From Niallia sp. FSL W8-0635 (GTDB taxonomy: Bacteria; Bacillota; Bacilli; Bacillales; Cytobacillaceae): a stretch of DNA of 64,000 nt. Both the position numbers and the translations under genes were made by a program. Location of the stretch: NCBI RefSeq assembly GCF_038007965.1, contig NZ_JBBOYD010000001.1, positions 3,884,501-3,948,500 on the forward strand. Reading direction: 5' to 3'. Below, one piece after another: positions 56,245-64,000 of the stretch; position 1 is the stretch's first letter, and each line of letters begins with the position of its first letter. The notes beneath the pieces are model-generated. The model worked only from the letters and a program-made list of their open reading frames with translations. It searched no databases and was not told where the DNA came from.

Positions 56245-56367
56245 TTATAACATAGACAGGAATTGAAATACAGCTAAACTATTTGCAAGAACAGCAATAA
56301 CCAAGGGAATAGCAACTCCCATTAACCAGCCTTCCTGATTCGCTTGGGCCTTATCTTTCGTTTTCAT
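56245..56367 (-). CDS. Small single-pass membrane peptide, 40 aa
   Basis: ATG at 56365-56367 with AAGGAAG seven bases upstream. The 40 residues are a charged N-terminal part (MKTKDKAQANQEGW) followed by one hydrophobic helix (LMGVAIPLVIAVLANSLAVFQFL, about 15-37). Charge layout suggests the N-terminus in the cytoplasm. It fits the many small single-helix Bacillus proteins that regulate membrane enzymes or kinases. It lies directly upstream of the AraC-like fragment on the same strand; no terminator separates them. Confidence 0.6.
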   Translation of the reverse strand: MKTKDKAQANQEGWLMGVAIPLVIAVLANSLAVFQFLSML

Positions 56368-56474
56368 TCGGACACTTCCTTCTGAACAAATTCCTTTCTC
56401 TCTACTTCTTGTAAGTTTCATTATTAGTTAATCTTAGCAATGATAGTTATTAAAAATACTAATAACCATACTAA

Positions 56475-56510
56475 AAAACCTGTCTATTTGGAATCCAAAT
56501 AGACAGGTTT
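56475..56510 (-). terminator. Terminator overlapping the AraC regulator stop codon
   Basis: AAAACCTGTCTATTTG (56475-56490) pairs with CAAATAGACAGGTTTT (56495-56510). The stop codon at 56484-56486 lies within the left arm, so the last codons form part of the terminator hairpin. Confidence 0.85.
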
Positions 56511-57398
56511 TCTTTTACTAAGATTTTCTTGCACTTGCTTTACATCACTTTTTGGTGGTAGCCCAAACACTTTGCTGTATTCTCTACTAAACTGAGATGG
56601 ACTTTCATAGCCAACCTGAAAGGCTGCTTCAGCAGCTTCTAATCCTTCAGACAACAATAACCTACGCGCTTCCTGCAATCGAATCATTTTCTGAAACTGC
56701 AAAGGGGACATTCCTGTAATTAATTTAAAATAATGATGAAAAGAAGAAAGGCTCATATTTACAGATTTAGCTAATTCCTCTATGCGAAGCGGCTTCGCAT
56801 AGTTATCATTAATCACTTGTATTACCTCTTTTATGGTTTGAGAATGACTTCCTAAGATAGCATATTGTTTCATCTGATTACCATCCTCATTTTGCAAAAT
56901 ACGGTATAAAATTTCCTTTTGATAGAGTGGGGCAAGAGCAGAAATATCTTGTGGTGAGTCAAGCAGCTTCAGCAATCTAATTAACGCAGCTGTCATGTCT
57001 GGGGTAGTTTTATTTACTAGCATTGCCCTTTTAGGCGGAAGTGAGTCTTCTTCCCTCTGACTCGTGACTACTTCTAAAATCTGCTCTGTCGTAAACCCAA
57101 GTCTTATACAATAATATGGATTTTCTTTCGTAGCCTCTGTAATTTTTCCTCTAATAGGCAAATGAACAGATGTAATAAGATACTGACTGGAATCATAACG
57201 AAATATTTCCTCACCAAGCATAACTATTTTTGCCCCTTGCACAATGAAACAAACAGATGGCTCTATAATGGAATGCAGCGGCTCTGTTAAGGTAGAAGCA
57301 CGAATAATGCTTAAATGGTCAATCTTCGTTTCATGTGTACCATCGTTTTTAATATTCTTTTCTATTAGATTCATTAACTTAGTTTGTTGCTCTCCCAT
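56484..57398 (-). CDS. AraC-family regulator (YqhC-like)
   Basis: Start at the ATG at 57396-57398 behind CGAGGTGG; seven further codons upstream are open but unsupported. The 304 residues have an N-terminal AraC_N domain (PF06719 type: EPSVCFIVQGAKIVMLGEEIFRYD and PIRGKITEATKENPYYCIRLGF) and a C-terminal double HTH (LRIEELAKSVNMSLSSFHHYFKLITGMSPLQFQKMIRLQEARRLL). E. coli YqhC, of this type, activates aldehyde reductase genes. Here an SDR gene is divergent 155 bases away, so this regulator probably controls it in response to reactive carbonyls or a related substrate. Confidence 0.87.
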   Translation of the reverse strand: MGEQQTKLMNLIEKNIKNDGTHETKIDHLSIIRASTLTEPLHSIIEPSVCFIVQGAKIVMLGEEIFRYDSSQYLITSVHLPIRGKITEATKENPYYCIRLGFTTEQILEVVTSQREEDSLPPKRAMLVNKTTPDMTAALIRLLKLLDSPQDISALAPLYQKEILYRILQNEDGNQMKQYAILGSHSQTIKEVIQVINDNYAKPLRIEELAKSVNMSLSSFHHYFKLITGMSPLQFQKMIRLQEARRLLLSEGLEAAEAAFQVGYESPSQFSREYSKVFGLPPKSDVKQVQENLSKRKPVYLDSK

Positions 57399-57553
57399 AA
57401 ATCCACCTCGATTTTTCATTTATTTTACATCTTATTTGAAGAATTAGGCAAAGATTATACATGAATCTTCTATCCCTCTTGTTTCATGCTTACTTATAAT
57501 AAAATCACGACATCTTAAAGGATGAAAGAAATAATTACTACTGGAGGAATCAT

Positions 57554-58294
57554 ATGACTCACTTAAAAGACAAAGTTGCCATTATTACTGGTGCATCCAG
57601 AGGAATAGGTAGCAGTATAGCAGAAGAACTGGCTCAACTAGGAGCTAAGGTGATTATTAATTATGCAAATAGTGTTGAGAAAGCACAGGAAGTTGTCGCA
57701 ACAATCGTGAAAAACGGTGGAGTAGCAGTAGCTGTTCAAGCAGATGTCAGCAAAATCAAAGAGGTGGAACGTTTATTTACAGAAAGTCTTCATCATTTCG
57801 GAAAAATAGACATTTTAGTAAATAATGCAGGAATTATGCATACTGTCCCTTTAAATGACGTTACAGAAGAAGAATTTGATCTCCATTTCTCTATCAATGT
57901 GAAAGGCACTTATTTTGCATGCCAGCAGGCTCTTAAACATATGGAGCCAAATGGAAAAATCGTTAATTTCTCCACCTCTGTAGCTGGGATGATGTTCCCT
58001 GGATACAGCCTGTATGCTGCAACAAAAGGGGCTGTTGAACAGATAACAAGACAGCTATCGAAGGAATTTGGGCCAAAAAATATTGCAATAAATACTATTT
58101 CACCTGGTCCTACAAACACAGAGTTATTTATGAATGGCAAAAGTGCTGAACAATTAGACAACCTAAAAAGGCTTAATGCATTTGGTCGTTTTGGCGAAAC
58201 AGATGATATTGCCAAAGTTGTCGCCTTCCTAGTAAGCGATGACGCTCGCTGGATTACTGGACAGACAATTCGTGTAAATGGTGGAATGGTTTAA
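57554..58294 (+). CDS. Short-chain dehydrogenase/reductase
   Basis: 246 residues of classical SDR. TGASRGIG at about 13-20, NNAG near 90, then a Ser, YAATK (Tyr155 region) and the C-terminal VNGGMV. After strand two it has NYANS, as in NADP(H)-using enzymes. ATG behind GGAGG. Divergent from an AraC/YqhC-like regulator, it is likely induced by some aldehyde or ketone. Substrate unknown; it is not similar enough to the yoxD-like protein at 4054 to be a recent duplicate. Confidence 0.88.
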   Translation: MTHLKDKVAIITGASRGIGSSIAEELAQLGAKVIINYANSVEKAQEVVATIVKNGGVAVAVQADVSKIKEVERLFTESLHHFGKIDILVNNAGIMHTVPLNDVTEEEFDLHFSINVKGTYFACQQALKHMEPNGKIVNFSTSVAGMMFPGYSLYAATKGAVEQITRQLSKEFGPKNIAINTISPGPTNTELFMNGKSAEQLDNLKRLNAFGRFGETDDIAKVVAFLVSDDARWITGQTIRVNGGMV

Positions 58295-58306
58295 TTAAAA
58301 GATGAA

Positions 58307-58370
58307 AAAAATCGATAGAAGAATCAGATCTGTTTTTACATACACTGATCTGTTCTTCCTATCGATTTTT
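58307..58370. terminator. Long bidirectional terminator
   Basis: AAAATCGATAG (58307-58317) pairs with CTATCGATTTT (58359-58369), and the inside pairs further (AAGAATCAGATC with GATCTGTTCTT). It separates the SDR gene from the convergent LmrB-like gene. Confidence 0.85.
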
Positions 58371-58392
58371 ATTTTTGCAAATGCTTCATTTA

Positions 58393-59850
58393 TTAATGTG
58401 ATGGATGATCTACTTTCACACGTTTAATAAAGAAAGATAGAACAAAGCCAATTATCGCAACGATAATCGCAAAGCTAAATGATTTTTGAACACCTGCTGT
58501 AAAAGCAAGCAACGGAGTTAATGGATTGGTCATATCCGCACCATTACTTAAATAATTGCTTGAACCGGTAGTTAATAAAGAAATCGCAATCGCCGTTCCT
58601 ATCGCACCACCGACTTGTTGCAATGTATTCATAATCGCTGTTCCATGTGGATACAATTCTGGCGGCAATTGGTTGAGACCATTTGTTTGTGCCGGCATCA
58701 TTACCATGGATACTCCAATCATTAATACAATCAGAAGAGCAATAATGAAACCAGATGATGTATCAATATCAATGGTTGAGAATCCAAATAAGGAAAGAGT
58801 TGCTAGCGCAAGACCCGGAATAACTAGCCATTTAGGTCCAAACTTATCAAAAAGGCTTCCCATAATAGGAGATAAGAATCCATTGATTAATCCACCTGGC
58901 AATAGTAGTAATCCTGCTGTAAACGTGCTTAAAGCTAGAACGTTTTGTAAATACAGTGGTAATAGGATCATGGACGAAAGCATTACCATCATAATAATCA
59001 CAAGAAGTAATAGTCCCAATACAAACATTGGGTATTTAAAAGCACTTAAATTCATCATCGGCTGTTTCATTTTCACTTGACGGATAGCGAAAACGATTAA
59101 AGCAACAAGTCCAATTCCTATAGAAAGAATTACTACTGGACTTCCCCAGCCTCCGCCTTCTCCAGCATTACTGAATCCATAAACAATTCCACCAAATCCA
59201 ATCGTCGATAGAATAATCGATAAGATATCTATCTTCGGCTTCGTAGGTGTCGTTACATTTTGCATAAATACAATACCAAAAATAAGTGCAACAATTAATA
59301 ATGGCAGGGAAACCCAGAATATCCAATGCCAAGTAAGAGAGCGAAGAATTAAACCAGAAATGGTTGGTCCAACCGCAGGTGCAAAACTAATTACTAGCCC
59401 CATCATCCCCATTACTTTTCCACGATTATGTGGTGGAATTAATACGAGAATTGTGTTAAACATTAGCGGTAATAAAAGTGCTGTTCCAACTGCCTGAACG
59501 ATACGAGCAATCATTAATACAGCAAATGTCGGTGCAATTGCTCCTATTATCGTCCCCGAAATGGAAAAGATAAGAGAAGTAATAAATAACTGCCTTGTTG
59601 TAAACCATTGTAAAATAAGTCCAGATACAGGAACTAATATACCAAGCGTTAATAAAAATCCCGTTGTTAACCATTGTACGGTTGTTTCTTTAATTGCAAA
59701 ATCTGTAATAATTGTATTTAATGCCATATTCAGTGCCGTTTCACTAAATAATCCAACAAAGCCCGCAATTAAAAAAGATGCGATAATAGGAATCGTCTTA
59801 AACTCACTTTTTCCCATTGCCTCGCCTTTAGCGGGAATATCCATTGTCAT
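58393..59850 (-). CDS. DHA2-family multidrug efflux MFS transporter (LmrB-like)
   Basis: 485 residues with fourteen hydrophobic segments, as in EmrB/QacA transporters. WLTTGFLLTLGILVPVSG and ARIVQAVGTALLLPLMFNT are family loops, and the MGLVISFAPAVGPTISGL motif C marks drug/H+ antiporters. It resembles B. subtilis LmrB, which exports lincomycin and puromycin. Start ATG nine bases behind AAAGGAGG. It follows the TetR gene by 30 bases on the same strand, forming an lmrAB-like operon. Confidence 0.9.
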   Translation of the reverse strand: MTMDIPAKGEAMGKSEFKTIPIIASFLIAGFVGLFSETALNMALNTIITDFAIKETTVQWLTTGFLLTLGILVPVSGLILQWFTTRQLFITSLIFSISGTIIGAIAPTFAVLMIARIVQAVGTALLLPLMFNTILVLIPPHNRGKVMGMMGLVISFAPAVGPTISGLILRSLTWHWIFWVSLPLLIVALIFGIVFMQNVTTPTKPKIDILSIILSTIGFGGIVYGFSNAGEGGGWGSPVVILSIGIGLVALIVFAIRQVKMKQPMMNLSAFKYPMFVLGLLLLVIIMMVMLSSMILLPLYLQNVLALSTFTAGLLLLPGGLINGFLSPIMGSLFDKFGPKWLVIPGLALATLSLFGFSTIDIDTSSGFIIALLIVLMIGVSMVMMPAQTNGLNQLPPELYPHGTAIMNTLQQVGGAIGTAIAISLLTTGSSNYLSNGADMTNPLTPLLAFTAGVQKSFSFAIIVAIIGFVLSFFIKRVKVDHPSH

Positions 59851-59880
59851 ATTCCTTTTCCTCCTTTAAAATCATAGAAA

Positions 59881-60456
59881 CTACTGTTTTAACAGCACTG
59901 CTATTTGGTTCGAAATGCAACGAAGCGGATTACTACTCTTATTCGTTAGAGCAAGCATGCATCCACCTTCTATCATTGCATTTAACGTAATACCCAACTC
60001 TTTTGCCAGCTCTTTTTCAAAGCCAAAATCCTCTAGCCGATTGGTATAAAGCGCCTGCCAATCGGTAAAAGTAGCATCGCATGCCAAGCGCAGCGTTTCA
60101 TGAGTCAACGCTGTTTCAGAAGCAATCAGACTAATTTGCAAGCCTTCAAGTGCACTACATCCCATTTGATCAAATTCATTTGCAATCGAATTAACATGTT
60201 CTTGAAATGCAGACACTGGTGTGTCCCCGCCATATAAGTCTGCTTTCATTTTCTCCACGACTAGTTCCCGCATTCGCTTAATTGCTGCTAAAGCAATTTC
60301 TTCCTTCCCATTAGGAAAGTGATAATATAAAGAGCCTTTTGGTGCACCACTCTCATCAATTATTTGATTAAGCCCAGTAGCGTGAAATCCTTGAAGTTGA
60401 AACAGCTTCGTCGCAGTAGTTAAAATTGCTTCCTTTTTATTGTTGCCTTTTTTCAT
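59881..60456 (-). CDS. TetR-family repressor (LmrA/YxaF-like)
   Basis: Start at the ATG at 60454-60456 behind AAGAAGAG. 191 residues: TetR HTH (AILTTATKLFQLQGFHATGLNQIIDESGAPKGSLYYHFPNGKEEIA, about 8-55) and a C-terminal domain that starts with LYGGDTPVSAFQEHVNSI and has LEGLQISLIASE and a Cys-rich helix. The strong likeness to LmrA/YxaF and the adjacent DHA2 pump mean it represses this operon. The promoter carries a TAGACCAGT-like operator, as LmrA boxes do. Confidence 0.88.
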   Translation of the reverse strand: MKKGNNKKEAILTTATKLFQLQGFHATGLNQIIDESGAPKGSLYYHFPNGKEEIALAAIKRMRELVVEKMKADLYGGDTPVSAFQEHVNSIANEFDQMGCSALEGLQISLIASETALTHETLRLACDATFTDWQALYTNRLEDFGFEKELAKELGITLNAMIEGGCMLALTNKSSNPLRCISNQIAVLLKQ

Positions 60457-60485
60457 TAGAATCATCTCTTCTTAAAAAATTATAA

Positions 60486-60529
60486 CAACTGGTCTACATA
60501 ATACTAATGTGAGAATCTAGAAGTGTCAA
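60486..60529 (-). promoter_or_regulatory. Promoter and LmrA-box-like operator of the efflux operon
   Basis: Minus-strand -35 TTGACA (60524-60529, perfect), 17-bp spacer, -10 TAGTAT (60501-60506). The sequence TGTAGACCAGTT (about 60487-60498) directly downstream of the -10 resembles, from memory, the TAGACCAGTC core of the B. subtilis LmrA/YxaF box. A repressor there would cover the transcription start. Confidence 0.6.
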
Positions 60530-60752
60530 GAAAATAATATGTGATTTTTGCTTCTTTTTATACAAAAAGGACGGATTCTTTACTAAATTTTTAAAGTAAG
60601 TGTTTTCAATCATAAAGAAATGTTCTATGTAAAACCAAACAAATTCTTAGAAAGTATCCCTAGCATTTGCTATACTCATTCCTAAATTGCTTATCTTAAA
60701 AGAAGGAATGGGTACAGATAATCAAAATAGGTATAAGGAAAGGAGCAATAGG

Positions 60753-61424
60753 ATGCGTAATAAAGAAGAGTTAAAAAAAGAAATTCTTGATGCTTATCAT
60801 TTTCGGCATGCTACAAAGGAATTTGATCCGGAGAAGAAGGTCTCAGAGAGTGACATGGAGTTTATTTTAGAAACGGGGAGACTATCTCCGAGCTCCTTTG
60901 GGACAGAGCCTTGGAAGTTTCTAGTGATTGAAAATCCAGACTTGCTAGATAAAATTAAACAATCTTCTTGGGGAGCTTATACAAAAATTCCAGCAGCAAG
61001 CCATTTTGTTATTTTATTAGCTAGGACAAAATTAGATACAGCCTATGATTCTGCCTATTTAAAAGAGCAGTTTACTAATGTATCTAAGCTTCCTGATGAA
61101 GTGATTCCAAAAATGATTGAACGTATCGAAGAATTCCAAAAGGACGATTTCCACTTAGACACCGACCGTGCTTTATTTGACTGGGCTTCGAAGCAAACGT
61201 ATATAGCGCTTGGAAATATGATGACTGCTGCTGCCCAAATCGGCATCGATTCTTGTCCAATTGAAGGCTTTAATATGGAGAAAATGAATCAACTATTAGA
61301 TGCAGAAGACCTTTTAGAAGATGGCCATTTAGGAGTTTCGGTAATGGTTGCATTCGGTTATCGTGCGAAAGAGCCCTATCCAAAAACACGCAGGGAATTT
61401 GATGATGTGGTCAAGCGGGTATAA
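60753..61424 (+). CDS. yfkO: NAD(P)H-dependent nitroreductase/oxidoreductase (YfkO-like)
   Basis: 223 residues from the ATG at 60753, seven bases behind GGAAAGGAG; the frame is open 22 codons higher but without a site. Nitroreductase fold with FRHATKEFDPEKKV, RLSPSSFGTEPWKFLV and QTYIALGNMMTAAAQIGIDSCPIEGF, matching B. subtilis YfkO from memory. It should be an FMN homodimer that reduces nitroaromatics and quinones. It is the second nitroreductase of the window, from a different subfamily than the 204-residue one at 5866. Confidence 0.88.
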   Translation: MRNKEELKKEILDAYHFRHATKEFDPEKKVSESDMEFILETGRLSPSSFGTEPWKFLVIENPDLLDKIKQSSWGAYTKIPAASHFVILLARTKLDTAYDSAYLKEQFTNVSKLPDEVIPKMIERIEEFQKDDFHLDTDRALFDWASKQTYIALGNMMTAAAQIGIDSCPIEGFNMEKMNQLLDAEDLLEDGHLGVSVMVAFGYRAKEPYPKTRREFDDVVKRV

Positions 61425-61450
61425 TGGCTTTATTTAAAATTACCTGAGAG

Positions 61451-61500
61451 GAACTATCCCTGCTTTGATGTCATACAGATAAATGCGGGGATAGTTCAAA
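61451..61500 (+). terminator. Hairpin behind the yfkO-like gene
   Basis: GAACTATCCCTGC (61451-61463) pairs with GCGGGGATAGTTC (61485-61497) with one G-T pair and a 21-base loop, then AAAAAGG. A weak terminator without a T run; it may be bidirectional given the convergent YesN gene. Confidence 0.5.
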
Positions 61501-61561
61501 AAGGAATCTTTCTCCTTTATTTGTTTAAATCTTTTTTTAACTATCTCTATCATTTGTTCCT

Positions 61562-63157
61562 TCACGCTTCCTTTATATTTCTAGACATAAGACGATATTT
61601 TCTAGGTGTCACTTGCTTAACCTGTAGGAACTTTTTTATAAAGTAGTCAGGATTCTGAAATCCTATATTCGTAGCTATTTGATAAATCCGATCATCCGTT
61701 TGTTCTAAAAGCTGACATGCCTTTTCTATCCTATATTCGTTTAAGTAGTCTTTAAACGCTACCCCATATTTTTTACTGAATAATTGGCCTAAATATACAC
61801 TATTTATATTATATTTATCTCCTAATTTTCTCAAACTCAATTTTTCCATATAGCGCTCTTCAATGTCACTTTCAATTTTAACTAAAATGTCTTTTGATGA
61901 ATAATTCTTGATACTATATAAATAGTTTGCGAAATGTAAGGAATACGTTAAAAACTCATCCATCGAAATTTTTCCAGATAAAATATTCTTCTGATCATGA
62001 ATAAACAGGAGGGATTCATCATAAGAAAAATTCGGGTTATTATTCTTATTCCATAAGTCTGTTAATTGATAAATCAAAAGAGTAAGATTGTTTTTTATTA
62101 GTTGAGGGTGCAAACATTTCCGATGAAATTCATCGTATATTTCTTTAACGATAACGTTTATTTTTTTCTCATTATTTTCTGAAATACTATCGATATATTG
62201 ATTTATTGTTTTTTGAGATAAGTGATATTGCTCTATAGTAAATGCCGGTATATTATCACAATAGATTATTGATTTATCTGCACAGTAAAAATATTCATAT
62301 TCTTTTCCTAAAACTACTTTATTATAGGAATCAGTTATTTCTTCTATTTTCTCTACTGTATTTCCGATATACATTTTCACCTTGAACGGAACTTCTCTAA
62401 GTAAACTTCTTTGTAGCTTCTCTATATAATTCGCTCTATAAACCTCCGAACGATTGCATTGCCATACAACACTTACCGAGTATTCCATATTTGTATTTTC
62501 TATATCATAAAGAATAATAAAATTCTCTTCCTGCACCATTTTTTCTATTACTTTATACAGCACATTTCTCCATTCCTTCTTTTCATCTATCGTAACACTT
62601 TCCTGCTTATTTCCTTGTACAACATCTATATTAATGAAGGTATAGTTTTTAAATTTTCCATACTTTCCTTTGATAAACTCGATATCCTTTGAAGTAAATT
62701 TATCATATAAAATATTTTTTAAATGATAATCAATAATTGCCTTGTTCTTTTTTTCTTCCTCTTTTTCTTTTCTCTTTAGTACTATAAATCGTTTGTTAAT
62801 GGTTTCTAATAAATCGATTAACTCCTCTTCCTGTATTGGCTTTAACAAGTAATCAGTGACCCTATATTGAATAGCTTTCTTCGCATATTCAAATTCATAA
62901 TATCCACTTAAGATTACAAATCTTATTTCCTTATCGACGTTCTGCTTTACCTGTTTAATTAGTTCTAGTCCGCCCATTACAGGCATTTTTATGTCAGTAA
63001 AAACAATGTCAACTTCATAGTCTCGAATAATTTGAAGAGCATCTTCTCCATTTCCGGCTTCATAACAAATTTCAAAACCATAGTTTCCCCAGTCAATCAT
63101 GACTTTAATTCCCTCCCGAATATATGGTTCATCATCAACAATAAGGACTTTTAACAT
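61562..63157 (-). CDS. YesN-type response regulator (receiver plus AraC HTH)
   Basis: 531 residues. CheY-like receiver at about 1-120 with Asp8, Asp9, phospho-acceptor Asp55 (FTDIKMPVMGG) and Lys107-type (YLLKPIQEEEL). A long central region of about 280 residues follows, then the AraC DNA-binding domain (about 425-525: IEERYMEKLSLRKLGDKYNINSVYLGQLFSKKYGVAFKDYLNEYRIEKACQLL, IGFQNPDYFIKKFLQVKQVTPRKYRLM). Such regulators control sugar ABC transporters in Bacillus and Paenibacillus. It follows its kinase gene by 111 bases. ATG behind AGGGGGAATAA. The closely related fragment at 55669 lacks the first two domains. Confidence 0.92.
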   Translation of the reverse strand: MLKVLIVDDEPYIREGIKVMIDWGNYGFEICYEAGNGEDALQIIRDYEVDIVFTDIKMPVMGGLELIKQVKQNVDKEIRFVILSGYYEFEYAKKAIQYRVTDYLLKPIQEEELIDLLETINKRFIVLKRKEKEEEKKNKAIIDYHLKNILYDKFTSKDIEFIKGKYGKFKNYTFINIDVVQGNKQESVTIDEKKEWRNVLYKVIEKMVQEENFIILYDIENTNMEYSVSVVWQCNRSEVYRANYIEKLQRSLLREVPFKVKMYIGNTVEKIEEITDSYNKVVLGKEYEYFYCADKSIIYCDNIPAFTIEQYHLSQKTINQYIDSISENNEKKINVIVKEIYDEFHRKCLHPQLIKNNLTLLIYQLTDLWNKNNNPNFSYDESLLFIHDQKNILSGKISMDEFLTYSLHFANYLYSIKNYSSKDILVKIESDIEERYMEKLSLRKLGDKYNINSVYLGQLFSKKYGVAFKDYLNEYRIEKACQLLEQTDDRIYQIATNIGFQNPDYFIKKFLQVKQVTPRKYRLMSRNIKEA

Positions 63158-63268
63158 TATTTATTCCCCCTAAAAAATGACCTTTTTCCCATTCAGTAAG
63201 AATTGATGAAAGAAACACTAAACGAAAAGCAAATAACACCGACCTTGTCATATTTTGTAGAGCATTCA

Positions 63269-64000
63269 CTATATAATCGGCAACTTAATGTACACTTCTG
63301 TTCCCGTGTAATTCTGACTTTCAATTTCTAATTCCCCCTCCTCTTGATAATGCATTTTTAATCGTAAATAGGCATTTAAGATTCCTGTGCTTTCTTCCCA
63401 ATTGGATGTTGTTAAATCCTTTTTCTCTAGGACTTCTCTTATCTCCATTAATCTCTTTGCATCCATCCCAACACCACTATCTAAAATCTCCATATAAATA
63501 GCATCTTTTTGTGTAGAGACAATAATACTAATCTCCCCTCCGTTTTTCTTTTTCTCTATCCCATGAATACAGGCATTCTCTACAAAAGTTAAGATCAGCA
63601 TTTTTGGAATATAATACGTCTTGCATTCCTCTTCCACATAGATAGAAAAGTTTAATCTATCTACAAAACGGTATTTTTGAATATTCAAGTATCTTTGGAC
63701 ATACGCTAATTCTTCCTCTACAGTGACAAAATAAGAGTCGCTCCATTTGGTCATTCTTCTAAATAACTGTGCTAATTCATTAATAACTGTTGCACTTTCT
63801 CTATCACCATTTAATAAGTTCCTCATTCGAATACTATCTAAAGTATTATAAAGAAAATGTGGATTCACTTGACTTTGAAGTGCGTTTAACTCTGCTTTCG
63901 TTTTTGCTAGTTCTATTTTCTGCTGTTCTCTTTCTTTTTTGTACACTTCACCCAATAATTCATCGATCTTTATCACCATGAAATTATAGCTTCTTATTAA
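63269..64000 (-). CDS. YesM-type sensor histidine kinase, C-terminal part (cut by the window edge)
   Basis: The frame has no stop up to the right edge; what is visible is the end of a HAMP domain (SYNFMVIKIDELLGEVYKKEREQQ) followed by a His_kinase domain with ELNALQSQVNPHFLYNTLDSIRM, the phospho-acceptor His in NPHFLYN, and an HATPase_c domain (ENACIHGIEKKKNGG, DSGVGM, and TGILNAYLRL as its G2-like box). The sensor half with its two transmembrane helices lies outside. It pairs with the YesN-type regulator 111 bases downstream. A sugar-uptake operon would be expected nearby outside the window. Confidence 0.9.
   Translation of the reverse strand, partial: LIRSYNFMVIKIDELLGEVYKKEREQQKIELAKTKAELNALQSQVNPHFLYNTLDSIRMRNLLNGDRESATVINELAQLFRRMTKWSDSYFVTVEEELAYVQRYLNIQKYRFVDRLNFSIYVEEECKTYYIPKMLILTFVENACIHGIEKKKNGGEISIIVSTQKDAIYMEILDSGVGMDAKRLMEIREVLEKKDLTTSNWEESTGILNAYLRLKMHYQEEGELEIESQNYTGTEVYIKLPII

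Overview
The window reads as a low-GC Gram-positive chromosome of the family Bacillaceae. Shine-Dalgarno sites are strong (AGGAGG type), TTG and GTG starts are common, and rho-independent terminators are dense. Many proteins resemble Bacillus subtilis ones: YoxD, YfkO, KinB, an LmrA/LmrB pair, and an NprR-like regulator. A Niallia/Bacillus-like soil or gut-associated spore former is my guess; no rRNA or housekeeping marker is present to prove it. I see no rRNA, tRNA, CRISPR array, prophage or intact insertion sequence.

Layout. 1-9 kb: small membrane proteins, an MFS permease, a YdeI-family protein, three redox enzymes (YoxD-like SDR, aldo/keto reductase, nitroreductase) and an AgcS amino-acid:cation symporter, followed by a non-coding 41-bp tandem repeat array. 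9-25 kb: a frameshifted aromatic-acid-exporter gene, a GH38 alpha-mannosidase, UDP-glucose dehydrogenase, a KinB-like kinase, assorted small genes, a REP-like hairpin that supplies the end of a VanZ gene, oligoendopeptidase F, and a GH1 glycosidase divergent from a GntR regulator. 25-32 kb: a chemoreceptor, a PadR-DUF1700-DUF4097 operon and a PAS-GGDEF-EAL-PilZ protein. 32-38 kb: a catabolic operon with a PRD regulator, separate fructose-type EIIA, EIIB and EIIC proteins and two different class II aldolases, preceded by a cre-like site. 38-47 kb: an oligopeptide ABC importer whose two ATPases are fused, next to a peptide quorum-sensing cassette made of an NprR-like receptor, an unannotated 42-aa secreted pro-peptide and an unrecognised 208-aa protein, then an MFS transporter. 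48-55.6 kb: an intracellular oligomannose-degrading locus (GH38, GH125, GH92) around a GntR/LacI-type regulator, with the same 19-bp operator in front of both transcription units. 55.6-64 kb: a truncated AraC/YesN-like fragment, a 40-aa membrane peptide, an AraC regulator divergent from an SDR, an LmrA/LmrB-like efflux pair, a YfkO-like nitroreductase, and a YesN-type two-component system that runs off the right edge.

How it fits together. Two themes dominate. The first is sugar and glycan use: three mannosidase families expected to trim mannose branches inside the cell, a second GH38, a GH1 phospho-glycosidase type, and an orphan PTS/aldolase pathway. The second is signalling: a complete-looking receptor/pro-peptide pair beside an oligopeptide permease of the type that imports such pheromones, a c-di-GMP protein, KinB-like and YesN-like kinases, and a chemoreceptor. 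The quorum-sensing cassette and the two-operator mannosidase locus are the parts I consider most worth experimental follow-up. All functions are inferred from reading the sequence; no database search was possible.
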